DNA of 64,000 nucleotides from Agapetus fuscipes (Eukaryota; Arthropoda; Insecta; Trichoptera; Glossosomatidae). The position numbers were made by a program, and so were the translations under genes. The stretch spans positions 18,020,524-18,084,523 of the forward strand of contig OX637343.1 in the NCBI GenBank assembly GCA_951799405.1. Direction: 5' to 3'. How positions within the stretch are numbered: position 1 is the stretch's first letter; each line of letters begins with the position of its first letter. Shown here one piece after another: positions 43,278 through 53,804 of this stretch. A model generated the notes under the pieces. That model was given only the letters and a program-made list of their open reading frames with translations. It was not told the origin of the DNA and did no database searches.

Positions 43278-45253
43278 TTATTCTTCATCACTAGTGAGGT
43301 CGTTCTCTACTGCAAAAAACTCAATAGCTTCTTTGGAGAATATTTTTTTACTTTTCTTGTTTTTAGGCCTAATGCTGCTGAGATACGGATCAGAAGTCAT
43401 TAGAAGCCGGTTCAGCACATCCTCATTGCATGCAATCCTAGAGAACTTCCGAGAAAAGCTCTCCCTATATTGGCGGAAGTGCTTGTTTCTGGCTTCCGCA
43501 GCTTCTTCTGATAATTGGCCGATTGGCAATAATGCATTAGCTATAACACTCGATGAATGCATCAAAATTTTATGTACCGTGGGTGACATAGGTTGCCACG
43601 GATACAAATTGATATAGTGTTTTGCTGTATCCATTGTAAATTTTGAGAATTTATTTAAATTTATATCAAATCCTGAAGATAACACTTCTAGAACCGTTTT
43701 AAACCTCATAATCAATGATAAATCTACGCCAGTAATAGCAGCCGCTTCTTCTTCATTATTAAAAAACCTTCGTGATGTATTACCATCATTGGTATTGCCG
43801 TACCCGGCTTTCGGAATGTCTACCAGTAAACTCATTTTATCGCGAAATTCTTTTTGTATATTCAATTTCGCTGCTTGAATTTTTTCCCGGTCACTTTTCT
43901 CTGTTATGCGGCCCTTATATACATCCGCTTTTATTTTGTATGAAAGGTGCAGCAAAAATTCAAAAAACCTGATTCTGGCGTGCAATATTGACAGCCCAAA
44001 TTTGAATGTCGCAGGATTTTCCAGGTTTGTAGATGACAAATCGTTAAAATTCTTCGAAGTTTTACCGCATATGTAGCAACGCAATGTGGAAGCAGTATTA
44101 GTGGCTGCGTTGCACACTTTTCCATCGACCATTGTAGGAAGAAGTACATGGTTTACTCTTAATGTATTAGTTACATTAGTTACTTGAAGATTTCGGGCCT
44201 GGTTTTCAATGTAGTTGATTTCTTCATTGGTTATATCTCTGTCTTCCTTGACATAACGGATCCGTATTGGTCTGCAATACCTTGGTGATGATGGTTGAAT
44301 ATTTTGCCATATAATTTTATCTGCACACATCAGACGAAGGGGCACAAGAGAACTCATAAATATGTTGGCATCACTATTGGCGTCTTCTTCGAATTTTTGT
44401 TTGTATTGTGTTTGAGTTGATCCATCACACCCCCACTTATATATAAGGGTTAAAACTGTGTCTGTGTACTGAAAACACTGTTGGAGAACTGGTTCCAAAT
44501 ATTTACAGAGTCGTGATGATGTGTGATCCACTAAATCTTGAAGTTTCACTTCTGCAACTGTCTCACTGACGTTTTTTGGTGGGTAACAATCATCTTTAGC
44601 CCTTTGTACATAGGTATAGCATGGATATACCTCTTTGTTGGCCTGATGAATGACCTCGTATTGACTAACAGTCATACTAGCTTCGACGTATATGCTCAAA
44701 GCTACCTCTGGAGTATGTTTCCTGGTAGTTGTTGTTTTACTACCAATCATAGCTACTTTACGGAATTTCATAGCCCTCGTTGGAGATTTGGTCACTTCTT
44801 GTATCACCTTAGCGACATCCTTGTTACCCGCTGACCTTTGACTCATTTGTGCAGCGTATGTTAGTTCTTCAACGGGCACATTATTTCGAAGATCCATTGT
44901 TTTGCGACGCTTTGTTCGATCACTGGATTCCCAGAATTCTTTACTCGGGCGGCCTTTCGAACTTCCGGGAATCGGTCCAGCAGGTAGTGCAATTTCTTCG
45001 CTAAGCCATTCGTTGTTATTTTCTAGGAAACGAGCTTCGGTACTATTACACGCAAGCCATTTTCGTTTATACACAACTTTGAACACCTTTATAATTTTTT
45101 GAAGGTCATCCATTTTTTCAGGAGGACACTTTGTTAAATCCACGATTTTTTCAGTTAAATCTTCGATTTTTCTGTCAAGCAATCGTTGAGAACTTCTTCT
45201 AACCAACTCATGTAGCTGTTTTCTGCTCATAGACACGACAGAATGAGCAATGT
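43278..45253 (-). CDS. Transib transposase, main exon (RAG1-related)
   Basis: 652 codons from 45236 (ATG at 45230; the in-frame upstream GTG is part of a probable spliced exon entering at 45253). It cuts and joins DNA at the element's ends in the nucleus. RAG1-like core: first Asp in WGCDGS (residue 271), second Asp in MVDGKVCN (371), Glu in AEARNKHFRQYRE (581). A zinc site is formed by C387-x2-C390 and H555-x4-H560, the same spacings as RAG1 C727/C730 and H937/H942. The stretches GYGNTNDGNTSRRFF and LLPIGQLSEEA are Transib hallmarks. It lies wholly inside inverted repeats, with a 339-bp 3' flank. Function is inferred from the family; family assignment is very secure. Confidence 0.93.
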
Positions 45254-45554
45254 CTGCAACGATACAAAAATGTGTTATTTAGAATCACCACTAAAGGGTG
45301 GGTTCATAGGTATTTTTTTCTGCGATGTGAAAACTTGTGAATGTTTTTGATAGCTGGAGTTATAGAAGATATATTAAAGTATAATGCCAAGTAGGTCTGA
45401 TACTGTTGCGGGCTGTTGCATATATTCAAAAATACTAATGTTTGTTCAAAAAGACGAAAAAGATAAAATATTTTAAGTAAATAGTTAAACTACTCGATAT
45501 GATTGAACAAAGATTGAAACACAAATAAATTAACATTCAAAATACTGTACATAC

Positions 45555-45735
45555 CCTGATCTACGATATCCATATTCATTTTTGTCACAGTATTCACTTT
45601 TAACATATGAAAACACACAGCAAAAGAACAGTTGTTTGTGAAATGTCGCGAAAAAAAATGAACGTCATCTGCGAGTTCTAGGTTCCGACTGGTGCTGCCA
45701 CGGACTGGGGTGACCAATTCGGGTAACGAGTTCAT
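45555..45735 (-). CDS. Transib transposase, probable first exon
   Basis: The frame from a true ATG at 45735 runs 60 codons plus one base to a strong donor, G|GTATGT, with the intron starting at 45554. The acceptor is TTTTTGTATCGTTGCAG, ending at 45254. The 301-bp intron is phase 1, and joining keeps the transposase frame open, giving about 718 residues in all. Exon 1 includes a cysteine/histidine-poor N-terminus with no known domain. Splicing is inferred from consensus signals only. Confidence 0.55.
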
Positions 45736-45851
45736 TTAAGGGTGGTCACGTTATCTATCCTGCTTTGGGACACAATGTTGCCGCTAGGAGTGAAAGTTGA
45801 AAATTTTGATTTATGGCCACGTTTTGGGTAAAAATACTTGTCTGTGCACCG

Positions 45852-45977
45852 TTAGCAGTTGCGTAATGTAACATTACGCAACGGGTGTGGAAATGTATAG
45901 CATTGTGATTGCGTTAGCCGTTTTGTAATTAGTAAATTACCAAATGGGAGTAGAAAAAAATCTTTTCAAAATGTACA
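45852..45977. other. Palindromic A+T-rich flank
   Basis: A 23-bp near-perfect palindrome (TTGCGTAATGT-A-ACATTACGCAA, about 45862-45884), then TTTTGTAATTAGTAAATTACC. No coding signal. Possibly a MITE end. Confidence 0.5.
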
Positions 45978-46050
45978 AATTAAAATCAAACCTCAAATGA
46001 ACATAAACCATGCAACTTTTGCCGACCTTCCCTGAAACAGGGGTGTGTAT

Positions 46051-46313
46051 TGTGAGGGTTTTTCTTCTCTGTCCTGCTGTTTGACACAATTAATAATTAA
46101 CATACACACTTTAATATGTTTACTTTTATTTCTTTCACAATGTATACACAATTAACCACAGCACAATAATATTCTTTATTCTTAATTACACAGGCTTGTG
46201 GCTATCCCGCCAGGCAAGCTTTTCCTCTCTTTCTGCCTTCCTTTGTTTTCCTTTTCATTCAAATTCAAATCTCATGTTCCATTTTACCTAACAAACAAAT
46301 CCATCTCGTTACA
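46051..46313 (-). repeat. Ty3-2 3' LTR
   Basis: 263 bp, sense TGTAACGAG...CCCTCACA. PPT complement CACCTCCTTCCTCTC adjoins at 46317-46331. Confidence 0.95.
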
Positions 46314-47050
46314 ATACACCTCCTTCCTCTCATAAAAAAAAAAAACATTCCCAATTTTTTTTTTTTTCTTTTACAATGAGTAAATAATGTATCATAATGC
46401 TCAGCCGGCGCCACATATTTTGTTTTATTTTAAGGATAAATTTCAAAAATATGAAAATAAAAAAAAAACCTGTTTCTGATACATTATTCAGTCATTAATA
46501 CATTTTTTTAACAATACCAATTATTTTCATACTAAAATTAATATATTTTTTTTTTTAACACAAATTTCATATTCAATATTATAAACAAATATTTGTTTTT
46601 TTTTAAATACTTAATTCAACAATTCAAAATAATCAATAACAATACATAATAAACATTCACCAGTTTATTAATCAATTCATTAAAATAACTTTTTTTTTTT
46701 TAAATACTTAATTCAACAATTCAAAATAATCAAATAACAATACATAATAAACATTCACCAGTTTATTAATCAATTCATTAAAATAACTTTTTTTTTTTAA
46801 CATGTATCACATCTTTCCCAATATTTAAATTTATTTCAAATTTATTTTTCATTAATAAATTTATCAGTCCATCAATTTTTTAAAAACTTTACCTTCATAT
46901 GTAATACTTTGTTTAATTTATGTTTCATACCTTCATTCATGCAATGTTTCATAATTCATTCTTTCACTGATCACTTTTATATCAACTTTCACCGTATCAT
47001 GCATCACCTCAAATTTTTCATACACATGAAAATATGTTTTCTTTTTTTTG
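46314..47050 (-). other. Ty3-2 3' untranslated region
   Basis: No env-like frame. Contains a local tandem duplication of about 95 bp: TTAATTCAACAATTCAAAAT at 46611 recurs at 46708, each followed by ACATTCACCAGTTTATTAAT. Absent from Ty3-1. Confidence 0.75.
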
Positions 47051-50000
47051 TTAATCTAATTTGATTATGTCCTTGATGTGATATTTATTTATAACATTTG
47101 TGTCTATATCTTTTAATACATAGACTATCTTGCTAACTTTCTTTTCTATTCTGGCTTTGACAAATTTTGGAGCCAACTTTGTACAGAAGTATTTCCCTGC
47201 ATTTGATTGTATGAAATTTTTACGCCATACAATATCCCCTTGATCATAGACACGATTTGATCTACCTTTATTATAATAATTTGCATTTTTATTATATGCA
47301 TCCCATAAATTTTCTGTTACAATTTTGTATAATGTGTTTAATTCCTTCATTTTATCTTTATACATATCTCTATATTTATCTAAATCTTCCTTTGATTCTA
47401 TTTCATCATTTACTATTTCACCATGAATTTCACCATTTAGTACAATCTCCCTACCTCTTGCTAATACATTAGGTGTGTATCCTGTTGCTAAATTGACTGT
47501 ATTATTTATTATGCTTTGTACTGAATCTAAAAAAGTATCCCATTTTCTTTGTTCATTTTCAACAAAAATAGCTAATGTGTATCCTATTGTTCTATTATAT
47601 GTCTCTACATTATTGCACATGGGAGTATATAAAGTTGTATAAAATATTTTCTGTACTCCATATGAGTACATAAAATCTTTAAATGCATTTGACTTTAAAT
47701 TCTTTCCATTATCTGTTATTATCGTTTGCGGTACTCCTTCTGTTAAAAATATTTTATTTTCTATTAATTTTACTATTTCTTCTGTAGTAGCTCTTCTTAA
47801 AGGAAATAACCAACAATATTTGGTAAAAACATCTATTATTGATAATATATGTATATAGCCCGTACTTGATTTTGGTAATGGTCCTATCAAATCAATACTC
47901 AGCATTTTTAACGGTCTATCCACTCTTTTTCTATTTTCCATTTTTCCTGCTGGAGGTAAATTATTCGGCTTATACATTTTACATTTTTGACATTTATTTA
48001 TAAAACTTTTTATATCTGCATACATATTTTTCCAATAGTAACATCTTGATATGTATTTATAAGTTTTAAAAATACCTACATGTCCATTATCATGATGATT
48101 CTTTATTATAGTTAATCTATTGTCTATAATAGGTATCTCTTTCCAATTATATTCCTCTATGAAAGGATTATCATCATTTATTAGTTTAAATAATTTATTA
48201 TCTACCATTTTGAATTTTTTGTATTTGTATGGTGTTTTTGTACATCCTTCTGCGATATTATTATACCAAGGATCTGCAATATTTGAATTTATTACTTCCA
48301 TTTCTTTAGTACCAGGAATCCTAGATAATACATCTGGCACTGTATGTTCTTTCCCTTTTCTATGCTCAATCTCAAATTCATACTGTGAAAGTCTCATGGC
48401 CCATCTTGCTAATCTACCTGTTGGATTTGATATTTTATTCAAGAATTTTAATGCCATATGATCAGTTATTACCTTGAATTTCATCCCATCTAGATAAGAT
48501 CGAAAATGTTCAATTGACTCTACAATGGCAAGAAGCTCACGTTCTGACGTCGAATAGTTTTGTTCTCTAACTGTCAAACTTCTTGAAAAATATGCTATTG
48601 GCTTTTCGGACCCATTGATATTTTGGTTTAATACTGAAGCTACTTGATTTTTACTGGCATCAGTGTGTAAAAAAAAATCTTTTGTGAAATCCGGACATAT
48701 TAATACAGGGGCTGTGCTTAAGGCTAATTTTAAATTATTAAATGCATCCTCAGATTCTTTTGACCAATTAAAATTGTTCTGACCTTTTTTACCTCTCAAT
48801 AATTTATTTAGTGGATATGATATCTCACTGCAGTTTCGTATAACTTTTCTATAAAATCCTACCAAACCTAAAAACATTCGTAGTTGTTTTACATTTTTCG
48901 GTGAAGGATATTCCTCTATAATCTTGACTTTATTTGAATCTGGCCTTAATCCATTTTCATCAATAATGTATCCCAAATATTTTAAACTATCTTTGCAAAA
49001 TTCACATTTTGAAAATTTTACCGTTAACCCTGCTTCTTGTAATATATTTTTAACTTGTTTTAATAAATTTAAATGTGAATTGAAATCTTCGTTAATAATA
49101 ATTAAGTCATCGATATAACAAAATATGTTAGTATCAAATTTAGGTCCAAATAATTTGTCTAATAAACGCTGTGTTTCAGAACTTGAATTTTTTAAACCGA
49201 ACGGCATTTTTGTGAATTGAAACAACCCTCTATTTGGTACGACGAAGGCAGTTTTTTCTTTGGACGATTCTTCTAGTGGAATTTGCCAAAACGCCTTGCT
49301 TAAATCTATTGAAGAGATATACTTGGCATTTCGTAAATTTGCTAAAACTTGATTTAAATTTGGAATGGGGTAGTTATCTCGTTTTGTTACTTCATTGAGT
49401 CTTCTAGAGTCCAAACAAAATCTAGGCGTTCCATCCTTTTTAATTACAATCACAACAGGACTGGACCACGAAGATTTGGATTGTTCAACTATACCTTCTT
49501 TTAACATTTTATCTAACTCTGTGTTAACCTGTCTCTGTCTTGCTGGACTGAGTGGATAATACTTTTGTTTTATTGGAGGACCTTCTGTCTGAATTCTGTG
49601 TTCAATGAGGTTTGTGCATCCTAAGCCTATTTTTTCATAAGAGATGTCCTTGAAATCATTTTCTATTGTTTTTAATTGCTGTAATTGATTATCTGTTAAT
49701 TTAGTTCTATTTGTAATTTTACCTAATTCACTAATATTTTTGCTATTTGAATATGTAATTTTACTTATTAAACTCGGTTCTAATTCAAATTTTATCCAAA
49801 AATCTATTCCAAAAATTATGTCTTGTTGTAAACCTTGTAAAACATAAAAATCTACATGTTTTATTTGATTGTCACATTTTACCTCTAAATTTATTTTACC
49901 AAGTATTTTTATATTTTTACCATTTGCTAACGAGATACTATCATGGGTTTTTATAATTTTGTAATTTCTTTGTAAAAAATAATCAAATGTTTTTTCATTG

Positions 50001-51142
50001 ATTGCAGAAATAGATGCACCTGAATCTAGTAAACCTGTAAAGTTTTTGTTCTCAATATTTACTGTTAAAAATGGTCTTTTATCAAATTGTTTAGCAAAAA
50101 TGAGTGGTGCAATTTGATAATTTTTATTAAAAATTTGAATGAAATTAAGCCAGCTCTTCATTTCTGATTTTTGTGTTTGTACTGAAGGCCGACTATCTAC
50201 AAGTTTTTTTGAATTACTATTGTATGTCGTATTTGTTCTGTTTTGTATATTTATATTTCTGTTCATTTTTGTTTTGTCTGTATAATCACTTTTTTTATTT
50301 TTAACAAAACAATCTTTTTGTACATGTCCTGTACGTTTACATGAGTAACAGATTACTGTGTGTTTTTTAAAATTTCCATTTTTTATAAAACAATTTCTTT
50401 CCACATGTCCTCTTTTATTACAAAAGTGGCATACTATATTATTTGTGAAACTTCTACATTTATTCTGTATGTAATCTAATTTTCTATTTTTAGTCCAACA
50501 ATCTATTTCATCATGTCCTAATTTATTACAAAAATTGCATTTTTGCATTACATTTTTCTCTTTTATGTCATTCATTACATTTAAATTCTTACATTCATTA
50601 AATTTGAAAAATGATTCAAACTTGCTACATATTGTAGATAATTCCTCTGTATTTTTAATTTCAGATGTTGTCAGTAAAGTTGCATATTTTTCTGACAATC
50701 CATGAATTATTATGTCCATAAGTTCCTTATCATGCATTCTTTTATTTAATAAATTATTTTTTGATTTTACCTTTAAAATATAAACAGATGCATTATCATG
50801 ACCTTGTACCATATTTAAAATTTCTAACTTAAGATTCCTTTGAAAGTCATATTTTTCAAATTGTTGTAAGAATTTGGTTTTAAAAATTTTCCAATCAAAT
50901 TCACAATTAATTGCTCTGTACCAAGTTAACGGAAAATCTGTTAAAAATATAGGCATACACTCTACCAAATAATCTAATTTTAATTTGTAGACTTTGGCTA
51001 ATTCTTCTAACCTTATTATAAATTCATTTGGTTCACTTTCACCATTAAAAGATATTTTTAATTTGAGAGGATCAAAATTTATGGACTCCATTGTGTTACT
51101 TTCTAAATCCTTTTTATTATTTATTTTTTTAGATTTCATCAT
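47051..51142 (-). CDS. gag-pol: Ty3-2 Gag-Pol polyprotein
   Basis: 1363 codons in one frame. Gag-like part is residues 1-200, followed by three CCHC zinc knuckles at about 202-215, 238-251 and 265-278. Protease has DSGA at 373-376. RT runs about 500-760 with D613 and YIDD at 676-679. RNase H includes D827 (HTDAS), E868 and D894. Integrase has an HHCC zinc region (about 1017-1054) and D1084, D1144, E1180. All catalytic residues are present. Gag and Pol are fused without a frameshift site, as in some Ty3 lineages, so Gag excess would need another mechanism. No envelope. Ends in a lysine/isoleucine-rich tail after integrase. Confidence 0.95.
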   Translation of the reverse strand: MMKSKKINNKKDLESNTMESINFDPLKLKISFNGESEPNEFIIRLEELAKVYKLKLDYLVECMPIFLTDFPLTWYRAINCEFDWKIFKTKFLQQFEKYDFQRNLKLEILNMVQGHDNASVYILKVKSKNNLLNKRMHDKELMDIIIHGLSEKYATLLTTSEIKNTEELSTICSKFESFFKFNECKNLNVMNDIKEKNVMQKCNFCNKLGHDEIDCWTKNRKLDYIQNKCRSFTNNIVCHFCNKRGHVERNCFIKNGNFKKHTVICYSCKRTGHVQKDCFVKNKKSDYTDKTKMNRNINIQNRTNTTYNSNSKKLVDSRPSVQTQKSEMKSWLNFIQIFNKNYQIAPLIFAKQFDKRPFLTVNIENKNFTGLLDSGASISAINEKTFDYFLQRNYKIIKTHDSISLANGKNIKILGKINLEVKCDNQIKHVDFYVLQGLQQDIIFGIDFWIKFELEPSLISKITYSNSKNISELGKITNRTKLTDNQLQQLKTIENDFKDISYEKIGLGCTNLIEHRIQTEGPPIKQKYYPLSPARQRQVNTELDKMLKEGIVEQSKSSWSSPVVIVIKKDGTPRFCLDSRRLNEVTKRDNYPIPNLNQVLANLRNAKYISSIDLSKAFWQIPLEESSKEKTAFVVPNRGLFQFTKMPFGLKNSSSETQRLLDKLFGPKFDTNIFCYIDDLIIINEDFNSHLNLLKQVKNILQEAGLTVKFSKCEFCKDSLKYLGYIIDENGLRPDSNKVKIIEEYPSPKNVKQLRMFLGLVGFYRKVIRNCSEISYPLNKLLRGKKGQNNFNWSKESEDAFNNLKLALSTAPVLICPDFTKDFFLHTDASKNQVASVLNQNINGSEKPIAYFSRSLTVREQNYSTSERELLAIVESIEHFRSYLDGMKFKVITDHMALKFLNKISNPTGRLARWAMRLSQYEFEIEHRKGKEHTVPDVLSRIPGTKEMEVINSNIADPWYNNIAEGCTKTPYKYKKFKMVDNKLFKLINDDNPFIEEYNWKEIPIIDNRLTIIKNHHDNGHVGIFKTYKYISRCYYWKNMYADIKSFINKCQKCKMYKPNNLPPAGKMENRKRVDRPLKMLSIDLIGPLPKSSTGYIHILSIIDVFTKYCWLFPLRRATTEEIVKLIENKIFLTEGVPQTIITDNGKNLKSNAFKDFMYSYGVQKIFYTTLYTPMCNNVETYNRTIGYTLAIFVENEQRKWDTFLDSVQSIINNTVNLATGYTPNVLARGREIVLNGEIHGEIVNDEIESKEDLDKYRDMYKDKMKELNTLYKIVTENLWDAYNKNANYYNKGRSNRVYDQGDIVWRKNFIQSNAGKYFCTKLAPKFVKARIEKKVSKIVYVLKDIDTNVINKYHIKDIIKLD

Positions 51143-51638
51143 TTGCTGTATATTTTCAATTTATGCAATTAGAGAATAAATCATTTCATCTCAAAAAAAA
51201 TTTCATACAAATTAAATATAACACCATCTATATATATTTATCTAAACTGATTTGAAACAAACTGGTTCATATCCATTCTTCATTCTCCCGCGACGTTCCA
51301 TTTTTAAATGTTCATTTCTTCCGAACGTAGGTAGGTAATTTGAATTCTCTTGCCTTCAATATTTTCAAAACAGCCGTTCAATATTTTCAAAACCGCCTTT
51401 TAAAACTTGCAATTTCTTGTTTTAAATTGTATAAGTTGATGTCTTCACTAGCTTTTAAACGTGTTGATGCTTTCCATTATGCTTTCACAACCATAAATCT
51501 GTTCAATTTTAATTATTTCATATATTGTATTGTTTTCAATGTCATTTATTGGAATCGAATGTCATTTGTTTTTGTTTGAGAAAATTTTCTTCATAGGAAT
51601 TTCATTTACAGATTTTTCTTTTACGTTGGGCGCCAAAA
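51143..51638 (-). other. Ty3-2 5' leader with primer-binding site
   Basis: 496-bp leader. PBS complement at 51623-51635, three bases from the LTR, matches tRNA-Lys. Differs from the Ty3-1 leader by small indels (for example TTCCATTATGC near 51474). Confidence 0.8.
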
Positions 51639-51901
51639 TGTGAGGGTTTTTCTTCTCTGTCCTGCTGTTTGACACAATTAATAATTAACATACACACTTT
51701 AATATGTTTACTTTTATTTCTTTCACAATGTATACACAATTAACCACAGCACAATAATATTCTTTATTCTTAATTACACAGGCTTGTGGCTATCCCGCCA
51801 GGCAAGCTTTTCCTCTCTTTCTGCCTTCCTTTGTTTTCCTTTTCATTCAAATTCAAATCTCATGTTCCATTTTACCTAACAAACAAATCCATCTCGTTAC
51901 A
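51639..51901 (-). repeat. Ty3-2 5' LTR
   Basis: 263 bp, apparently identical to the 3' LTR, implying very recent insertion. Confidence 0.95.
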
Positions 51902-51963
51902 GTATGCAAAGTGAACCATTTTTTACAGTATTGGTGGTCAGCCTCACCCTATTAGTCAAGGAA

Positions 51964-52760
51964 TCCATAAATGAAAAATCTCTATTACCAAATAAAGAAG
52001 TGGTATTTATGAGTGAGAGATTTTTAATGAAAATGATTTGGTTAGGTTAAGACTTTGATTTGATTTGAAAGATCTTTGGTTTGATTTGAAAGAATTAAAA
52101 TCCCATTCAGGAACAAAGCGTGTATACGTCTTATTTGAAAGAAAAAAAAATATTCGTAATCGAGAAACTATTGCACAAAACAATGCACAAATCTTGGTTT
52201 GTATTTTTTTCTTTTGTTTAAAAAATAGATTTGTGAAGAGGAATGCAATTCAGCAACCTATTCTGCCTGGCCAGAAACAGGTTTTAATAGCATCAATTAA
52301 TGATTATGCATTATTGTTAATTTTAATTAATTATTAATGAATAATTACCTAATAACATATGTTGAACCAGGGTCAAAGTTATGGTCAAATGACCCAGGCG
52401 GGGATCGAACCAACGTTGTTCTATTCCAAACACGCTAGATAAGCCCACTCGGCCCCCTCGGCCATAACACCGACATGAGATAATTATTGACTATTGATTA
52501 AAAATTAAGAATCTGTTATCAGCCATGAAGAATTAAGCCCATTCAAAAATGAGAAGTCTCTACGCAGAAACGACAAATATTTGTAAATTTGAAATGAAAA
52601 CCTTGAATCAAGTTTCAGAAATTATATACCTTGTACAAAAACGTTTAAAATATATTAAAAATGAGAAATCTCTATTCAGTAACGAGAAATCTCTATTTAT
52701 TCCAAATTTCTATTCAGAATGAATATTTTCTTTTCACAAATGAGATAATATCTGAAATTC
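51964..52760. repeat. Degenerate GAGAAATCTCTATT repeats, right block, with Leu SINE
   Basis: Loose units at 51968-52030 and 52545-52740 (AAATGAAAAATCTCTATT, AATGAGAAATCTCTATTCAG, AACGAGAAATCTCTATTTAT). An inverted Leu SINE (52205-52474) sits between. Confidence 0.6.
52205..52474 (-). mobile_element. Leu SINE, full length
   Basis: Minus-strand copy with head GTCGGTGTTATGGCCGAGGG, B-box GGTTCGATCCCCGCCTGGG, and 3' end CACAAATCTATTTTTTAAAC. Confidence 0.85.
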
Positions 52761-52948
52761 AAAATAAAATCAGCTCTTCATAAATTTTCAAGGAAATTTT
52801 CGTGGAATTATTTTGTCTCATTTACGATATTTATTGCAAATAAATTATTTTAATTATCAATTTGTTTTCGATTTACGAGCCGGTTGACATTTAACGAAAC
52901 TGTAACTTGCTCAAGGAAAATAGTGCTTCAAATAGCAGGTAGAGAACT

Positions 52949-53194
52949 GTACCCTTAGTACGAGTTGCAAAACTTGAGTAATGTTAAGTTTACGTCAATT
53001 ATTTATTAAACAGTGATTTCCCCCATAATCTGTCGTTTTTGTTTGTTTGAACTTGATTTTCTTCATCACTGTAACTCTTTTGCTAAGACCATAAAGTATC
53101 AGAAACAAAAACGGCAGATTTTGGGAGAAATCACTCTTTAATATTTTCCGTAAACTTTACTTTTCTTAAGTTTTGCAACTCGTACTAAGGGTAC
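52949..53194. mobile_element. MITE M2 copy 3
   Basis: 246 bp, a few substitutions and a 4-bp insertion relative to the other copies. GTAC at both borders. Confidence 0.88.
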
Positions 53195-53259
53195 TGAAAC
53201 CTGAAACAAAAGATTCAGAAAGGTCTAGAAGTCTCTGTGTACGTAACATGAATAATAAT

Positions 53260-53500
53260 AATAATAATAGGATTATTTATTTGGTGAGCGCTGTTTTTGT
53301 GTGAATCACACCTCAAGAACCCTCTGCAAGCTTGGTCGTCGCTATACAAAGCGCCAATTTTACAGAAAGACCCAGTTACGAGTCAGAAGTGTTAACCACT
53401 AGACTATAGACTACGGACCGGATATAAATAATAATAATAGTAGGATGATTTATTTGGTGAGCGCTATTTTTGTGTGACTCACACCTCAAGAGCCCCCTAG
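53260..53500 (-). repeat. 5S-tRNA SINE fragments with LINE-C-type tail
   Basis: An internally deleted inverted copy at 53260-53420 (ATT repeats, GTGAGCGCTG, then directly GAGTCAGAAGTGTTAACC), and a tail-only copy at 53440-53500. Confidence 0.7.
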
Positions 53501-53804
53501 TTCTCCATATAGAATGCAAACATTGTACTGAGTGAGCCGTCGACAGGAAGCATTGCCAAAAAAAACAATATCACCTCTTTAGTAGGTCCGAAATTCGTTT
53601 TCCTTTCAAGTATATTATGTGATTGAGTGCGTCAGTAATTCCCTGAGATCGGGGAAAATGTGAAACACTCTGGGGGCAAGATGACCTCACTTAGTGGGTC
53701 ACTCTCCCGGAAAAGTCACAGGGAGCGAAGTAATTGCCCCCCCCACACAGGATAAATAAACCCCCCTTGAGCGACTGTTTCATTGATTATTTTAAAGTAA
53801 AATT
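53501..53804. other. No gene recognised
   Basis: Unique, moderately GC-rich. Nothing supported. Confidence 0.35.

Larger units (their letters stand above)
42934..45851 (-). mobile_element. Transib DNA transposon, apparently complete
   Basis: Element 42939-45846 (2908 bp) with inverted ends starting CACAGACAAGTATTT and about 38 bp long with few mismatches (both continue TACC.AAAACGTGGCCA). Flanked by an exact 5-bp GC-rich duplication, CACCG (42934-42938 and 45847-45851). Ends beginning CAC and a 5-bp duplication are the Transib pattern. It encodes one long transposase with all expected catalytic residues and no stop or frameshift, so it may be autonomous. Confidence 0.93.
46051..51901 (-). 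mobile_element. Ty3/gypsy LTR retrotransposon Ty3-2, intact
   Basis: Two 263-bp LTRs that read identical by eye, 4-bp duplication GTAT (46047-46050 and 51902-51905), PBS TGGCGCCCAACGT, PPT, and one uninterrupted gag-pol frame. LTRs differ from Ty3-1 at several places (CATACACAC versus CAGCCAC; TTTTCCTCTC versus TTCTTCTC), so the two belong to different sublineages and are not a local duplication. Candidate active element. Confidence 0.95.
45978..51963 (-). repeat. Repeat F split by Ty3-2
   Basis: The inverted repeat F left part ends CAGGGGTGTGTAT at 46050. The right part resumes at 51902 with GTATGCAAAGTGAACC. Removing Ty3-2 and one GTAT gives the usual CAGGGGTG...GCAAAGTGAACC order. Confidence 0.88.

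Noticed and set aside
44538..45102. Plus-strand frames over the Transib gene
   Set aside because: Antisense shadows of the transposase.
46314..47050. Envelope gene between pol and the 3' LTR of the Ty3 elements
   Set aside because: The region is A+T-rich with stops in all frames in both copies.
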